Positions 52,504 through 61,782 of a stretch of DNA of 64,000 nucleotides are shown here, piece by piece. The notes beneath the pieces are model-generated. The model made no database searches, had not been told where the DNA came from, and worked only from the letters and a program-made list of their open reading frames with translations. The DNA is from Paenibacillus pectinilyticus. Its GTDB lineage: Bacteria; Bacillota; Bacilli; Paenibacillales; NBRC-103111. The first letter of the stretch is position 1. The number at the start of each line of letters is the position of its first letter. The position numbers and the translations under genes are program-made. The stretch is from positions 61,474 to 125,473 of the forward strand of contig NZ_LYPC01000020.1 of NCBI RefSeq assembly GCF_001700435.1, given 5' to 3'.

Positions 52504-53947
52504 GAGATGGAACTTAGGAAAATATAATAGTTTATATATTAAAATTTTCCTATCCTTTCTCGGGACGTGTGTGCTGTTTTTTTCTGGGCTTTTCATCTTC
52601 TGGAATAATTATTTTTCGGACTTCTTCTATAAAGATAAAATCGTGCTTTTGGAAAAGCGGAATGCCGAAATTATTCAACTATTGAATTCGGTTCAAGATG
52701 GCACCATCTCAACGCGTGAGTTGAAATATACGGTACGTATTCTCGCTCGAAGTATTAATGGGCAAGTGTGGATCGTGGATGAGAAAGGGAACATTTCCGT
52801 CGGATCATCGGATAGCGAAGGCAGAGCGATCCCAAAGCCGATGGATACTTTGTTTATAGATGGTTTACATGGCCGTACCGGACATAGCATGATCAACATC
52901 AATACACCAGATGGCCAGCAAACATTATTCGCTTTCTATGCTCCGTATCAATTAGGTAATCAGCCAGTGGTTATTATGCTGCATTTCCCAGCGGGGGATG
53001 TTCGTGAGGTTATTGCCGCTGTTCGACTTAATATTATGCTGCCCCTTGCTTTTTCGCTTGTTGCAGTTGGGCTTATCTTGTTTGTCTTATCTCGTAAGCT
53101 TGCCGGACCGCTGCAGCAGATGAATCGAGCAGCCTTAGAGCTCGCTCATGGTGATTTCAAAACAAGGGTACCCGTTACATCGCACGATGAAGTGGGTCAG
53201 TTGGCTACAAGCTTCAACTTTATGGTGGAGAAGCTGGAAGAATGGGAAGGAACGAGGCAGGAATTTCTTGCGAATGTGTCGCATGAACTTAGATCGCCGC
53301 TAACGACCTTACGCGGTTTCATTGTTGCGATGAATGATAAAATCATTCCCCAGGACAAGTTTCCTCATTATCTTTCGATTTGTGATCAAGAAGTACAGCG
53401 ACTGCAACGTCTTGTAACGGATCTGTTAGACCTCGCTCAGATTCAGAATGGCGGCGATGTGTTTCGACTGCGTCCAGTTGTCATTACGGGACTCCTGGAG
53501 AACTCACTCCAATTATTAAAATCTGCGATTGCGGAGAAACAGATTGATCTGCACCTCATTTTGCCACCCCAAGATGATGAGAATTGTTTCGTCAATTTGG
53601 ACCCGGATCGTTTCGCTCAAATTCTTCATAATTTAATCTATAATTCGTTGAAATTCACACCTGAAGGTGGAACTTTAACGTTAGCTTTAGAAGAGAATGA
53701 AAAAGATGTTCATCTGTACATACGTGATACAGGAGCTGGGATGACGCCTGCCGAGTTAACACGGATATGGGATCGCTTCTATAAAGCAGATGATGCTAGA
53801 ACATTTAAGTCGGAAGAAGCAACAGGAACAGGATTAGGACTCACAATTGTGAAGCATCTCGTTTCTGGCATGAACGGAACCATACACGTACGCAGTCGAT
53901 TAGGCGAAGGAACCGAGTTTCAAATCGTATTTCCGCGAATTTTGTAA
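52496..53947 (+). CDS. HAMP-containing sensor histidine kinase
   Basis: 483 residues from ATG 52496, 6 bases after GAGGTGG. Membrane helix about 12-35, extracellular sensor about 36-180, second helix about 185-205, HAMP (LAGPLQQMNRAALELAHGDF), HisKA with the phosphoacceptor in NVSHELRSPLTTL, and HATPase (NLIYNSLKFTPEGG, DTGAGMTP, GTGLGLTIVKHL). It senses an envelope signal and acts on the preceding regulator. The next genes encode a lipoprotein and an exporter. Confidence 0.94.
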   Translation: MLKRWNLGKYNSLYIKIFLSFLGTCVLFFSGLFIFWNNYFSDFFYKDKIVLLEKRNAEIIQLLNSVQDGTISTRELKYTVRILARSINGQVWIVDEKGNISVGSSDSEGRAIPKPMDTLFIDGLHGRTGHSMININTPDGQQTLFAFYAPYQLGNQPVVIMLHFPAGDVREVIAAVRLNIMLPLAFSLVAVGLILFVLSRKLAGPLQQMNRAALELAHGDFKTRVPVTSHDEVGQLATSFNFMVEKLEEWEGTRQEFLANVSHELRSPLTTLRGFIVAMNDKIIPQDKFPHYLSICDQEVQRLQRLVTDLLDLAQIQNGGDVFRLRPVVITGLLENSLQLLKSAIAEKQIDLHLILPPQDDENCFVNLDPDRFAQILHNLIYNSLKFTPEGGTLTLALEENEKDVHLYIRDTGAGMTPAELTRIWDRFYKADDARTFKSEEATGTGLGLTIVKHLVSGMNGTIHVRSRLGEGTEFQIVFPRIL

Positions 53948-53951
53948 CGTC

Positions 53952-54005
53952 TTCACAATTTGTTCACAATTCCATCATACTTAATTCACAGTTTCATCAT
54001 ATTCT
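53952..54005 (+). promoter_or_regulatory. candidate response-regulator binding repeats and -10 of the exporter operon
   Basis: TTCACA occurs at 53952, 53963 and 53985, offsets of 11 and 22 bases, i.e. one helical face. CATCATA repeats at 53973 and 53995, also 22 apart. A -10-like TATTCT lies at 54000-54005 with no good -35, which fits activation by a PhoB/PhoP-type regulator; PhoP boxes of Bacillus are similar direct repeats. Confidence 0.6.
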
Positions 54006-54043
54006 GATGCTGTTGGACAGGTACTTATGGAGGTGTTTGTCGG

Positions 54044-54649
54044 TTGAGTTATACACGTACCATCTCAATGTGTGTAACCCTCACGACCTTCTTGTTAGTC
54101 GGTTGTAACCAACAGGGGGCTGTTTCTAAGCCCGCTGTTGTTGCCATGCCGTCAATGCCAATTTCCGAAGAAACCTCGCAAGAGCTGCCTGCTGCTGAAA
54201 GTGTGCAGAATCAAAGAGAAATGCAGCTTGTCATGCTATTTCAAGGTTTGATCTTCATGGATCGACACCCGTACTATAGCATAACTGCCGCACAATCCGC
54301 AGCGATCCTGCCTGTTGTTCGGAAGAGTATGGAGGAAGGAAGCATTGACGAATCAGAACGAAAAGCCATCATCAATGTGCTTACAGACGAACAGAAAACT
54401 TTTCTGGATGATCAATCGAAACAAGTGAAGCTACGAATGGCGGACCGTATGAACAATCATAGGGACAACCTTTCGGCGGCGGAGAGGGAAAAGTTTGTAA
54501 ACGCTTTCGAGAAAAAGAGGAAGGTCGAGCAACAAGAAGAAACCGGTACGTCAAGCCGGGTAAACAATGAGAATCAGACTCCTGATCCACGTGGTATGGG
54601 GGACAGTATTGAACAGCAGTTAGTGAAGCTGCTTGTTTCAAAGAAGTGA
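54044..54649 (+). CDS. small exported lipoprotein ahead of the exporter
   Basis: 201 residues with lipobox LVGC (Cys21). A helical charged region carries VLTDEQKTFLDDQSKQVKLRM, which recalls the LTxxQ signature of Spy/CpxP envelope-stress chaperones, but the match is short. The C-terminal third is polar and probably disordered (KRKVEQQEETGTSSRVNN). The TTG start follows GGAGGTG by 12 bases. It is the first gene behind the TTCACA repeats. A regulator or accessory of the exporter or kinase is possible; the function is not proven. Confidence 0.68.
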   Translation: MSYTRTISMCVTLTTFLLVGCNQQGAVSKPAVVAMPSMPISEETSQELPAAESVQNQREMQLVMLFQGLIFMDRHPYYSITAAQSAAILPVVRKSMEEGSIDESERKAIINVLTDEQKTFLDDQSKQVKLRMADRMNNHRDNLSAAEREKFVNAFEKKRKVEQQEETGTSSRVNNENQTPDPRGMGDSIEQQLVKLLVSKK

Positions 54650-54721
54650 GTGCTCATTGGAAAGAACCAGACAAACCAAACAAGTAAGGCAGCGCACAAA
54701 TGTTAAGGGGGAAGTGTCAGA

Positions 54722-56488
54722 ATGAAATTTTTTCGCAGTAAATGGTTCATTGTGATTGTGGCAATATGCGTTTGTGCGGGTGGCTCCTACGCTTATTTAG
54801 CGAAAGGGAAGAAGTCGAAAGCTGCTGAGACGAAAGAAGTCACTTTTGATGTCAAAAAAGGGAACATTCGCTCCTCGGTTTCGGGTACTGCGCAGTTTGA
54901 ACCGAAGGATACCCAAACGATTTCATCAACGGAGAATGCCAACATTAAATCGATTCATTTAACTCGGAATCAGCCAGTTAAAGCGGGAGACGTTCTCATT
55001 GAGCTCACGAGCTCCAACTTAGAGAATGATCTGCAGGACGCACAGCTTTCTTATGAACAAATGCAGAAGGATTTGACTGCGCTGCAGCAGCAAAAAGGCC
55101 TTATGGGTGTTACAGCCCCAATCGGCGGAAAATTGACTTATGCGAATATTGATCTAGGTTCAACGATTAATAAATCGACAAAAATCGCGACAATTGGCGA
55201 TACAAGTACCTTCATTGTTACATTGCCTTTTTTCGTCGAGGATGCTTCGCAATTACATAAAGGTGATGCGATCGACATTACCTTAGACGGTTTCATGATC
55301 ACCAAAACAGGAACGATTGTTGCCATTGCTAAAGATCCAAAATCGGACGGTAAAGGCGGCAAGCTTTTCGATATCGATATTCAAATCCCGAATGATAACT
55401 CCATGGATGCAGGCATGAATGTAATGGGGTCTGCAACGATTGGCGGTCGTACGGTAGATTCACAAGGAAAAGCGACCCTGCAATACATGCAGATTGCTAC
55501 GATCCTAGCCGGGACAACAGGGAATGTATCTGATTTACCTTTTAAAACAGGTGCCATTGTACATAAAGGTGATTTGATTGCTTCCTTCCTTAACGATACG
55601 CTGGATGATGCCATTCTTACAGCACAATCTGCGCTTGAGCGTCAGAAGCTGAAAGTGGATGCCGCACAAGACAAGGTAGACTCGTTGAAAATTGTTGCGC
55701 CTTTCGACGGCGTTTTCTCAACTGATTTTGTTAATAAAAGAGTGGATATACTTAGCAGCTTCCACGCTGGAACGAAGGTAACAAGCGGTACGCAGTTTGG
55801 GACGGTTGCTAGCTTTGCCAAAATGCAGCTTCCCGTGCAAGTTGATGAGCTTGATTTACCTAACATCAAAGTGGGCATGAAAGCTGAGATTAAGGTCGAC
55901 TCCTTCCCAGGACGCACATTCCCAGCAGAAGTGACGCAAGTTTCAACAGTGGGAACGACGACGAATGGCGTAACCTTCTATGATGTTGTGTTAACGACTG
56001 AAAATAAAGACAATATGTTGAAATACGGTATGACAGCAACGGGTGAAATACTTATTCAGGACAAGAAAGATGCCCTCTATATCCCGCCTGAAGCCCTTCA
56101 ATTACAACGCGGTAAACGTGTCGTTACATTGAAAAATGCCGATGGAACGAACGAGCAAGCACATGAAGTGAAGATCGGTATTCGTTCTACAACTCAAATT
56201 GAGATTACAGAAGGACTTAAAGAAGGCGATAAAGTCGTCTTACCAGTCGCTGTGAAGAGACAGCAAAATTTAAGCCAAGATGAGATCAATCGCTTAAGAC
56301 AACAGTTCCAGCAAGGCGCTGGCGGTGGTGCAGGCGGCTTCGGTGGCGGAGCAGGCGGTAACTTCCAAGGTGGCGCAGGTGGAAACTTCCAAGGCGGCGG
56401 TGGCGGCGGTACAGGAGCAGCTGGCGGTGGTGGAAACGGCGGCGCAGCTACACGGACTAACGCTGGCGGCGGTGGCGGTACTAGATAA
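54722..56488 (+). CDS. periplasmic-adaptor-type efflux subunit (YknX/MacA-like) with Gly-rich tail
   Basis: 588 residues: N-terminal membrane helix (FIVIVAICVCAGGSYAYLA), paired lipoyl/barrel halves with a coiled-coil hairpin (NLENDLQDAQLSYEQMQKDL), a second lipoyl motif (IVAPFDGVFSTDFVNKR) and beta-barrel (VGMKAEIKVDSFPGRTFPAEV). About 60 C-terminal residues are almost only Gly with Gln, Asn and Ala (GGFGGGAGGNFQGGAGG), a low-complexity tail not needed for the family fold. It should bridge the permease and outside partners in a MacB-type exporter. AAGGGGGAAGTGTCAG precedes the ATG. Confidence 0.88.
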   Translation: MKFFRSKWFIVIVAICVCAGGSYAYLAKGKKSKAAETKEVTFDVKKGNIRSSVSGTAQFEPKDTQTISSTENANIKSIHLTRNQPVKAGDVLIELTSSNLENDLQDAQLSYEQMQKDLTALQQQKGLMGVTAPIGGKLTYANIDLGSTINKSTKIATIGDTSTFIVTLPFFVEDASQLHKGDAIDITLDGFMITKTGTIVAIAKDPKSDGKGGKLFDIDIQIPNDNSMDAGMNVMGSATIGGRTVDSQGKATLQYMQIATILAGTTGNVSDLPFKTGAIVHKGDLIASFLNDTLDDAILTAQSALERQKLKVDAAQDKVDSLKIVAPFDGVFSTDFVNKRVDILSSFHAGTKVTSGTQFGTVASFAKMQLPVQVDELDLPNIKVGMKAEIKVDSFPGRTFPAEVTQVSTVGTTTNGVTFYDVVLTTENKDNMLKYGMTATGEILIQDKKDALYIPPEALQLQRGKRVVTLKNADGTNEQAHEVKIGIRSTTQIEITEGLKEGDKVVLPVAVKRQQNLSQDEINRLRQQFQQGAGGGAGGFGGGAGGNFQGGAGGNFQGGGGGGTGAAGGGGNGGAATRTNAGGGGGTR

Positions 56489-56515
56489 GACTGCCCTGAA
56501 AGGAGGTATTGCGGT

Positions 56516-57235
56516 ATGAATATCATTGAACTAAAAGATATTACGAAAACCTACAGGCGCGGTGAGGAAGATCTTCCGATCTTGCGTAACATATCGCTTT
56601 CCGTTGCCGATGGTGATTTCGTTGTCATTATCGGTCCCAGTGGATCAGGGAAATCTACGCTGATGAATACGATCGGATTACTCGATGTTCCGACCTCTGG
56701 CAGTTACACACTGGACGGTGTCGTCACTGAACACATGAATGACAATGCGCTCGCTGAGCTTCGAAATCAGAAGATTGGCTTTATCTTTCAACAATTTAAT
56801 CTGCTGCCTCGGTTAACCGCGATGGAAAACGTGGAACTGCCGATGATCTATGCAGGGATTTCAAAGAAAGAACGCAAGGAACGTGCGAATGCGATGTTGA
56901 AAATGCTGGGCATGGGCGAACGTGGTCACCACCGTCCGAGCGAGCTTTCAGGCGGCCAGCAGCAGCGGGTGGCGATTGCCAGAGCATTGGCCATATCTCC
57001 TTCGTTAATCTTAGCAGATGAGCCCACAGGTGCCTTAGACTCGCGTACAGGCGAGGAAGTACTTGAGCTTATTCTCCAGTTGAATGCGCAGGGGAATACC
57101 ATCGTACTGATTACGCATGATCATCACATCGCGGACAACGCGAAGCGCGTTGTTGCTCTTCGAGACGGTGTCATCGTGGATGACTATCGGAATAAAGCGA
57201 AGCTGGATCTGCAGAAGCAAGAGGTGACGGTATGA
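56516..57235 (+). CDS. MacB/YknY-type ABC exporter ATPase
   Basis: 239 residues: Walker [14 protein letters not shown] loop [21 protein letters not shown], signature [15 protein letters not shown] and Walker [13 protein letters not shown]. It belongs to the LolD/MacB-N class that energises extrusion through FtsX-fold permeases. GGAGGTATTGCGGT precedes the ATG. It overlaps the permease gene as ATGA and follows the adaptor. Confidence 0.94.
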   Translation: MNIIELKDITKTYRRGEEDLPILRNISLSVADGDFVVIIGPSGSGKSTLMNTIGLLDVPTSGSYTLDGVVTEHMNDNALAELRNQKIGFIFQQFNLLPRLTAMENVELPMIYAGISKKERKERANAMLKMLGMGERGHHRPSELSGGQQQRVAIARALAISPSLILADEPTGALDSRTGEEVLELILQLNAQGNTIVLITHDHHIADNAKRVVALRDGVIVDDYRNKAKLDLQKQEVTV

Positions 57236-58410
57236 AGGTAAGTGAACTCATCCGGATGTCCCTGCGGACCATTATTTCTAGTCCGTTGCGTACATTTTTG
57301 ACCATGCTTGGCGTCATTATTGGTGTAAGCTCGGTTGTGACACTCGTTTCCATCGGGCAAGGAACATCGGAAGCCATCGCGAAGCAATACGAGAATATGG
57401 GAACGAATTTGCTTGTTGTCACAGCAACAGGAAATGGACGTGCGACGCAGCTCGGGTATGAGGATTTAATGAATTTTGAGAATTTCCCAGAATTCAAATC
57501 CATTGCTCCGACCATGACGAAGAACGGCTCCAATATCAAATATGACCGTACGCAAGAGAAATATAATGTACTTGGGACGAATGACCGCTATTTCGACATT
57601 ATCAAAGCGACGATCGATAAAGGTCGTAATTTGTCACCGACGGATCTTGAGTTTCGTTCGAATGTAGCGATTCTTGGCAGCGAAGTGACGAAAAAATTCT
57701 TTGGCACCTTAGACCCTGTTGGCGAAAATGTCAACATCGATGGCGTTGTTTTCAGCGTAATCGGTACGCTCAAAGAAAAAGGTTCGAACATTGGAGGTGC
57801 TTCTGTAGATAGCTCCGTTATCGTACCTTTGGAATCGGCTAGACGCGAATTCAAGCTGGGGCAAATTAGGACTACATATGTAGAAGCACCTACGAAAGAC
57901 GATATTTACACAGCGCAAGAAACAATGAAGCAATATCTCACTTATAAGTTCAAGAGTGACTCGGGCTTTGTACTAACGAATCAGGATGAATTGCTCAAAG
58001 CACGGACCGAAGCCACGAACACCCTTACGAATCAATTAGTGGCGGTTGCCTTAATTTCCCTATTAGTTGGCGGTATCGGGATTATGAATATTATGCTAGT
58101 TACCGTGAGTGAACGTACGCGTGAAATCGGGATCCGCAAATCCATTGGCGCGAAGCGTCGGAATATTTTGCTGCAATTCCTGGTTGAAGCGGTTGTCATC
58201 AGTGGGATGGGCGGATTTATAGGGCTTCTAATTGGTATCGGATTCTCTTACGCACTCCCTTACTTTAGTCCAAAGCAGACGACAAGTCTGTCCTTTAATG
58301 TAGGCCTATATTCTTTCTTATTTTCCGTTTTGGTCGGTGTGATTTTCGGATTGTATCCGGCGAACAAAGCATCCAAGCTGCGTCCAATTGACGCATTGCG
58401 TTCTGACTAA
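57232..58410 (+). CDS. MacB/YknZ-type ABC exporter permease
   Basis: 392 residues: one N-terminal membrane helix (FLTMLGVIIGVSSVVTLVSIG), a large extracellular MacB core domain (about 45-275) and three C-terminal helices with GGIGIMNIMLVTVSERTREIGIRKSIGAKRR, the FtsX/MacB signature. With the adaptor and ATPase it forms a complete YknXYZ-like exporter. Its cargo is unknown; the secreted protein encoded next is a candidate partner. Confidence 0.94.
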   Translation: MKVSELIRMSLRTIISSPLRTFLTMLGVIIGVSSVVTLVSIGQGTSEAIAKQYENMGTNLLVVTATGNGRATQLGYEDLMNFENFPEFKSIAPTMTKNGSNIKYDRTQEKYNVLGTNDRYFDIIKATIDKGRNLSPTDLEFRSNVAILGSEVTKKFFGTLDPVGENVNIDGVVFSVIGTLKEKGSNIGGASVDSSVIVPLESARREFKLGQIRTTYVEAPTKDDIYTAQETMKQYLTYKFKSDSGFVLTNQDELLKARTEATNTLTNQLVAVALISLLVGGIGIMNIMLVTVSERTREIGIRKSIGAKRRNILLQFLVEAVVISGMGGFIGLLIGIGFSYALPYFSPKQTTSLSFNVGLYSFLFSVLVGVIFGLYPANKASKLRPIDALRSD

Positions 58411-58434
58411 ATACAACTACAAGGAGGACTCTCT

Positions 58435-60537
58435 GTGAACCCACAACGTAAGATGAAACGTCTGCTCAGCCGTTCGGCATTATTGTTAACCGCTGCAAGC
58501 TTCCTAACACTTCCTCTGGCTACTTCGGCATTTGCTGGCAAGGAAGGGGTATTCCTCAGTGATTCCGTTTATTTCACGTTAGATAAGGTCTCCTTATCGG
58601 CAGGAGCTGATGATGGCTCACTTCGCTTCTCATTAGGGTTGAATAATCATGGCAACTCAACGGTTGATTTTAACAACTATGGGGTTAAAGTCATTGATTC
58701 CAATGGGATTACGTATACAGCAAGGCTGAATGAGAAAGTAGTTGCGAGGGTAAAAGCAGGAGAGACGGAAACTTTCAAGTTCACGTCGGCCATTCCGAAC
58801 AATCTCTCGGCAGCGGACCTAAAGGTTGATATTTTTAGATGGAATTACAATTCCACATCGGATATCGGTGCTCTCTCTGTAGAATCAGCGATGACAGAAG
58901 CGGGTCAGTCGCTTGAACAACAAACGGCCATCAATTTGAAAGAAATTGACACTACGTTAGCCGATGATGTTTTGATTACTGCGAAACTTGGGCGAAGCTA
59001 TAAAGTGTTAAAAGATGGGGTGTGGATGGTCTATTCCGATCTGATTTTGGAAAATCAGAACAGTACAAGTGTGAAGCTTCCCGATGGCCTTGAGCTGAAC
59101 TTCCAAGATAGCAAAGGGCTAACCTATGGTGCTCAGTTTGTTTCTAGTCCTGGCGCACTTCTTCCAGAAGAGCCTGTGACGGTAACACTGCAATCTGCAG
59201 TTTCAGCTTCGCTGGATACGGATCATTTGTCCTTGGTCTTCTCGCCGAAGGGCAAGGTGAAAACGACTGTGTTAGGTACAATAAGTGCGGCGAAATCGTT
59301 CAGTGTAAGCAAAATTGGCGATAAATCGGCTTATCCAAACACGGAAGATAACGCCGCATTGAACGGACTAGAAATCTCGACATCATGGGCGTCGGTTAAC
59401 AAACAATCAGATGGGCTGCATGTGCAAGCCAATGTGACTTTGACGAACACGAGTGAGGGAATTGTCACACTCCCTACGTTGTCTGCGGAGATCCAGGCTT
59501 TGCGAGGTACGGTAGCTGTCACATCAAGTGATACGGCTGTGCGTTCCGCCTATTTATCTCCGAATGAGTCAACAACCTTCCATTTCCAAGGGGTAATGCC
59601 TGCGTCACTGAATGCGGAAGGACTACAGGTTGTTGTCCTCGAGAAACAAACTGTTGTTGCTTCCACAACACCGCCATCGGGCGCTAGCACGAATGCACTC
59701 AACTTGCCGGTAGCCGTAACTTCACTTGCTGGTGCAGGTGTAGCTGGTGAAGCGACATCGTATGCGGCAGCACAATCCTATAAGATCGGTGATGTACTGA
59801 AGCTGACCTCAAATGGGAATATTGACTCCAACATTGAGATGTCACTAGTCGAATTTGGGCTTAGCGTGAACTCGGACTTCGGTTATAAAACGGTTGTTGG
59901 GAAATATAAGTTAACGAATAAAGGCACGTCAACCTTAACACTGCCTGATTTCCAATCGGATTTGACCAATGTAGACGGATATACATACGCTGGTGTTCGA
60001 CAAACGAATGTTGCCAAGACGATTGCACCTAATACAAGCTACGTTCTCAACTACTCGTATATGGTTCCGGATGTTGAGAAAGCAGATAAGTTAGCGCTCA
60101 ATCTATATGACACGAATCGTTTGGCTGTTGGTTCGTACAAAACAGCTGTTCAATCAGTACCAACAACTGGACCAATCTCCGTGTATCCATTTACGATCAA
60201 TCTGGACGATTACAATTTGAGCTCAACGTACAATCGGGATACGTCCTTCTCGTACCGTTTACGTTTGGATTTGACCGTTGAACGTCAAGCACAAGTCATC
60301 ACGGATGCGAATTTCTCCTCGTTATTGTTCGAAATTGTGGATTCCGAAGGACGCTTATTAACATCGAAATCCATGTCCTTCACAGGGCAACAGAAGATTA
60401 TGTCTGGCGTTCAATTTATTGACTTCGGAACGGTGAAATCCGAGCAATTGAACTCAGGTGCGAGTATTAATGTGTATGAAGTGGTTGCTACTCCGAATGG
60501 GGATGCCAAACGCTTGATCAAAACGATTAAACCTTAA
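58435..60537 (+). CDS. large secreted protein with repeated DUF4352-like beta domains
   Basis: 700 residues with signal peptide (LLLTAASFLTLPLATSAFA). Four to five repeats each read as a beta-sandwich, e.g. SLGLNNHGNSTVDFNNYGVK, NQNSTSVKLPDGLELNFQDS, VTLTNTSEGIVTLPTLSAEI and KLTNKGTSTLTLPDFQSDL, which resemble DUF4352/telokin-like folds that bind envelope components. No catalytic motif or wall anchor is visible. The GTG start follows AAGGAGGACTCTCT, 24 bases after the permease, so it is in the exporter operon and may be its client or an extracellular accessory. Confidence 0.75.
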   Translation: MNPQRKMKRLLSRSALLLTAASFLTLPLATSAFAGKEGVFLSDSVYFTLDKVSLSAGADDGSLRFSLGLNNHGNSTVDFNNYGVKVIDSNGITYTARLNEKVVARVKAGETETFKFTSAIPNNLSAADLKVDIFRWNYNSTSDIGALSVESAMTEAGQSLEQQTAINLKEIDTTLADDVLITAKLGRSYKVLKDGVWMVYSDLILENQNSTSVKLPDGLELNFQDSKGLTYGAQFVSSPGALLPEEPVTVTLQSAVSASLDTDHLSLVFSPKGKVKTTVLGTISAAKSFSVSKIGDKSAYPNTEDNAALNGLEISTSWASVNKQSDGLHVQANVTLTNTSEGIVTLPTLSAEIQALRGTVAVTSSDTAVRSAYLSPNESTTFHFQGVMPASLNAEGLQVVVLEKQTVVASTTPPSGASTNALNLPVAVTSLAGAGVAGEATSYAAAQSYKIGDVLKLTSNGNIDSNIEMSLVEFGLSVNSDFGYKTVVGKYKLTNKGTSTLTLPDFQSDLTNVDGYTYAGVRQTNVAKTIAPNTSYVLNYSYMVPDVEKADKLALNLYDTNRLAVGSYKTAVQSVPTTGPISVYPFTINLDDYNLSSTYNRDTSFSYRLRLDLTVERQAQVITDANFSSLLFEIVDSEGRLLTSKSMSFTGQQKIMSGVQFIDFGTVKSEQLNSGASINVYEVVATPNGDAKRLIKTIKP

Positions 60538-60550
60538 GCGGATAATTAAA

Positions 60551-60585
60551 AAAGAGTAGAGCCTAGTCATCAGGCTCTACTCTTT
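60551..60585. terminator. bidirectional terminator after the exporter operon
   Basis: A perfect 13-bp stem, AAAGAGTAGAGCC and GGCTCTACTCTTT, with a 9-base loop lies between convergent genes. Confidence 0.9.
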
Positions 60586-60634
60586 ACTATTTCACTCTCT
60601 AGTGTGGAAGAAAGTCTTAGTTATCGTTGGCTTC

Positions 60635-61213
60635 CTACAGAAGTTCAGGCGCTGGGGGATATGCCGCATCCACGAGATCTAAACGACCTGTTTCCGGGTC
60701 AATGATTAGGCCGTGAACAGGTAAATTTTTGGGAAGTAAGGGATGATTACGAATAATATTAACGCTCTTCTCAATACCATCGCGCACATGGTTGAAGCCA
60801 GTCAACCAACGTTTGAGGTCAATGCCAGAGTGTCCGAGTGTTTCGATAACATCGTCGGAGATGCCTCTAGCTTTCGCGTTAGCAATAACTACTTCGGAAT
60901 TGAGTCCTGTCATGCCGCAATCGTGATGTCCAATGACAAACACTTCATCGGCATCAAGCTGATACACAGCGACGATAATACTGCGCATGAGACTGCCGAA
61001 GGGGTGAGAGACAATTGCACCGGCATTTTTGATAATTTTAGCATCCCCATTGTGAAGATTCATTGCCTTAGGCAGTAACTCTACAAGCCGCGTATCCATA
61101 CACGTAACGACAACCATACGCTTGTCTGGAAATTTGGTAGTCAGAAACTCTTGATATTGCTTGGTTTCTACGAAATCCTTATTGTAGCTCAAAATCTCAT
61201 TAATTAAAGACAT
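60635..61213 (-). CDS. beta-class carbonic anhydrase
   Basis: 192 residues. Zinc ligands Cys38 (VVTCMDTRL, with Asp40-Arg42 dyad), His96 and Cys99 (VIGHHDCGM) define the beta class. It interconverts CO2 and bicarbonate in the cytosol. GGAGGGAAAACC precedes the ATG. It reads on the minus strand next to a HesB/YqkB-like gene, with no clear sign of an operon: the gap is 58 bases, so cotranscription is possible. Confidence 0.92.
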   Translation of the reverse strand: MSLINEILSYNKDFVETKQYQEFLTTKFPDKRMVVVTCMDTRLVELLPKAMNLHNGDAKIIKNAGAIVSHPFGSLMRSIIVAVYQLDADEVFVIGHHDCGMTGLNSEVVIANAKARGISDDVIETLGHSGIDLKRWLTGFNHVRDGIEKSVNIIRNHPLLPKNLPVHGLIIDPETGRLDLVDAAYPPAPELL

Positions 61214-61271
61214 GGTTTTCCCTCCAGGTAGTGGTATTTTAATTGCTGTCTATTTATTTGTACAACAGCTT

Positions 61272-61595
61272 TTATCGTTTATCAACTAGACTCATACCTG
61301 CATTATAAATTTGATTATTACTCTTCAGTATATAGGATTTATTTCCTTCATGGAAGTCGATTTTCATGTTGCTCTCGAAAAAGATCTCATCCTTCGCTTT
61401 ATAAATCAGCGGGATTGTGTCCGTTATGGCCGATACATCTTCGGCATTTGCAGTGGAAACTAACCAAAGTGTAGGGACTCCATTCACGGAGCATCCGCAG
61501 CCTTCTGTATCAAAAACAAGCTTTAGCAGGGTATTATTTTGCTCCAAATAAGGGGTCAGTCGTTGTTTCGCTGTATCTGTAAATGTAATATTCAT
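61272..61595 (-). CDS. HesB/YqkB-like iron-sulfur biogenesis family protein
   Basis: 107 residues from ATG 61595, 9 bases after AAGGAG; an in-frame GTG at 61613 overlaps the site. The HesB-like core is NITFTDTAKQRLTPYL, LKLVFDTEGCGCSVNGVPTLWLV and ESNMKIDFHEGNKSYILKS. Only the GCGC cysteines are present; the C-terminal CxC of true A-type carriers is missing, as in B. subtilis YqkB. An iron-sulfur role is therefore uncertain. Confidence 0.82.
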   Translation of the reverse strand: MNITFTDTAKQRLTPYLEQNNTLLKLVFDTEGCGCSVNGVPTLWLVSTANAEDVSAITDTIPLIYKAKDEIFFESNMKIDFHEGNKSYILKSNNQIYNAGMSLVDKR

Positions 61596-61679
61596 TAGGG
61601 TCATCTCCTTCACATAATTGCAGAGTAAACAGCCTGTTGATTAAGGCTTGTCCTTATTCTACCACAGCCGAACCATTAT

Positions 61680-61708
61680 TTGATTCTATACGCGGATGGA
61701 AGTATGAT
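61680..61708 (+). promoter_or_regulatory. promoter of the M32 carboxypeptidase gene
   Basis: TTGATT (61680-61685), a 17-base spacer and TATGAT (61703-61708) lie 74 bases before the ATG. A small hairpin (GTTAG-TTTTT-CTAAC) lies in the leader. Confidence 0.5.
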
Positions 61709-61782
61709 AAATATTGAAACATTGGGGAGTGAATGCTTCCGAAGTTAGTTTTTCTAACGAAAAACTTTAAGGAGATGAGCAC

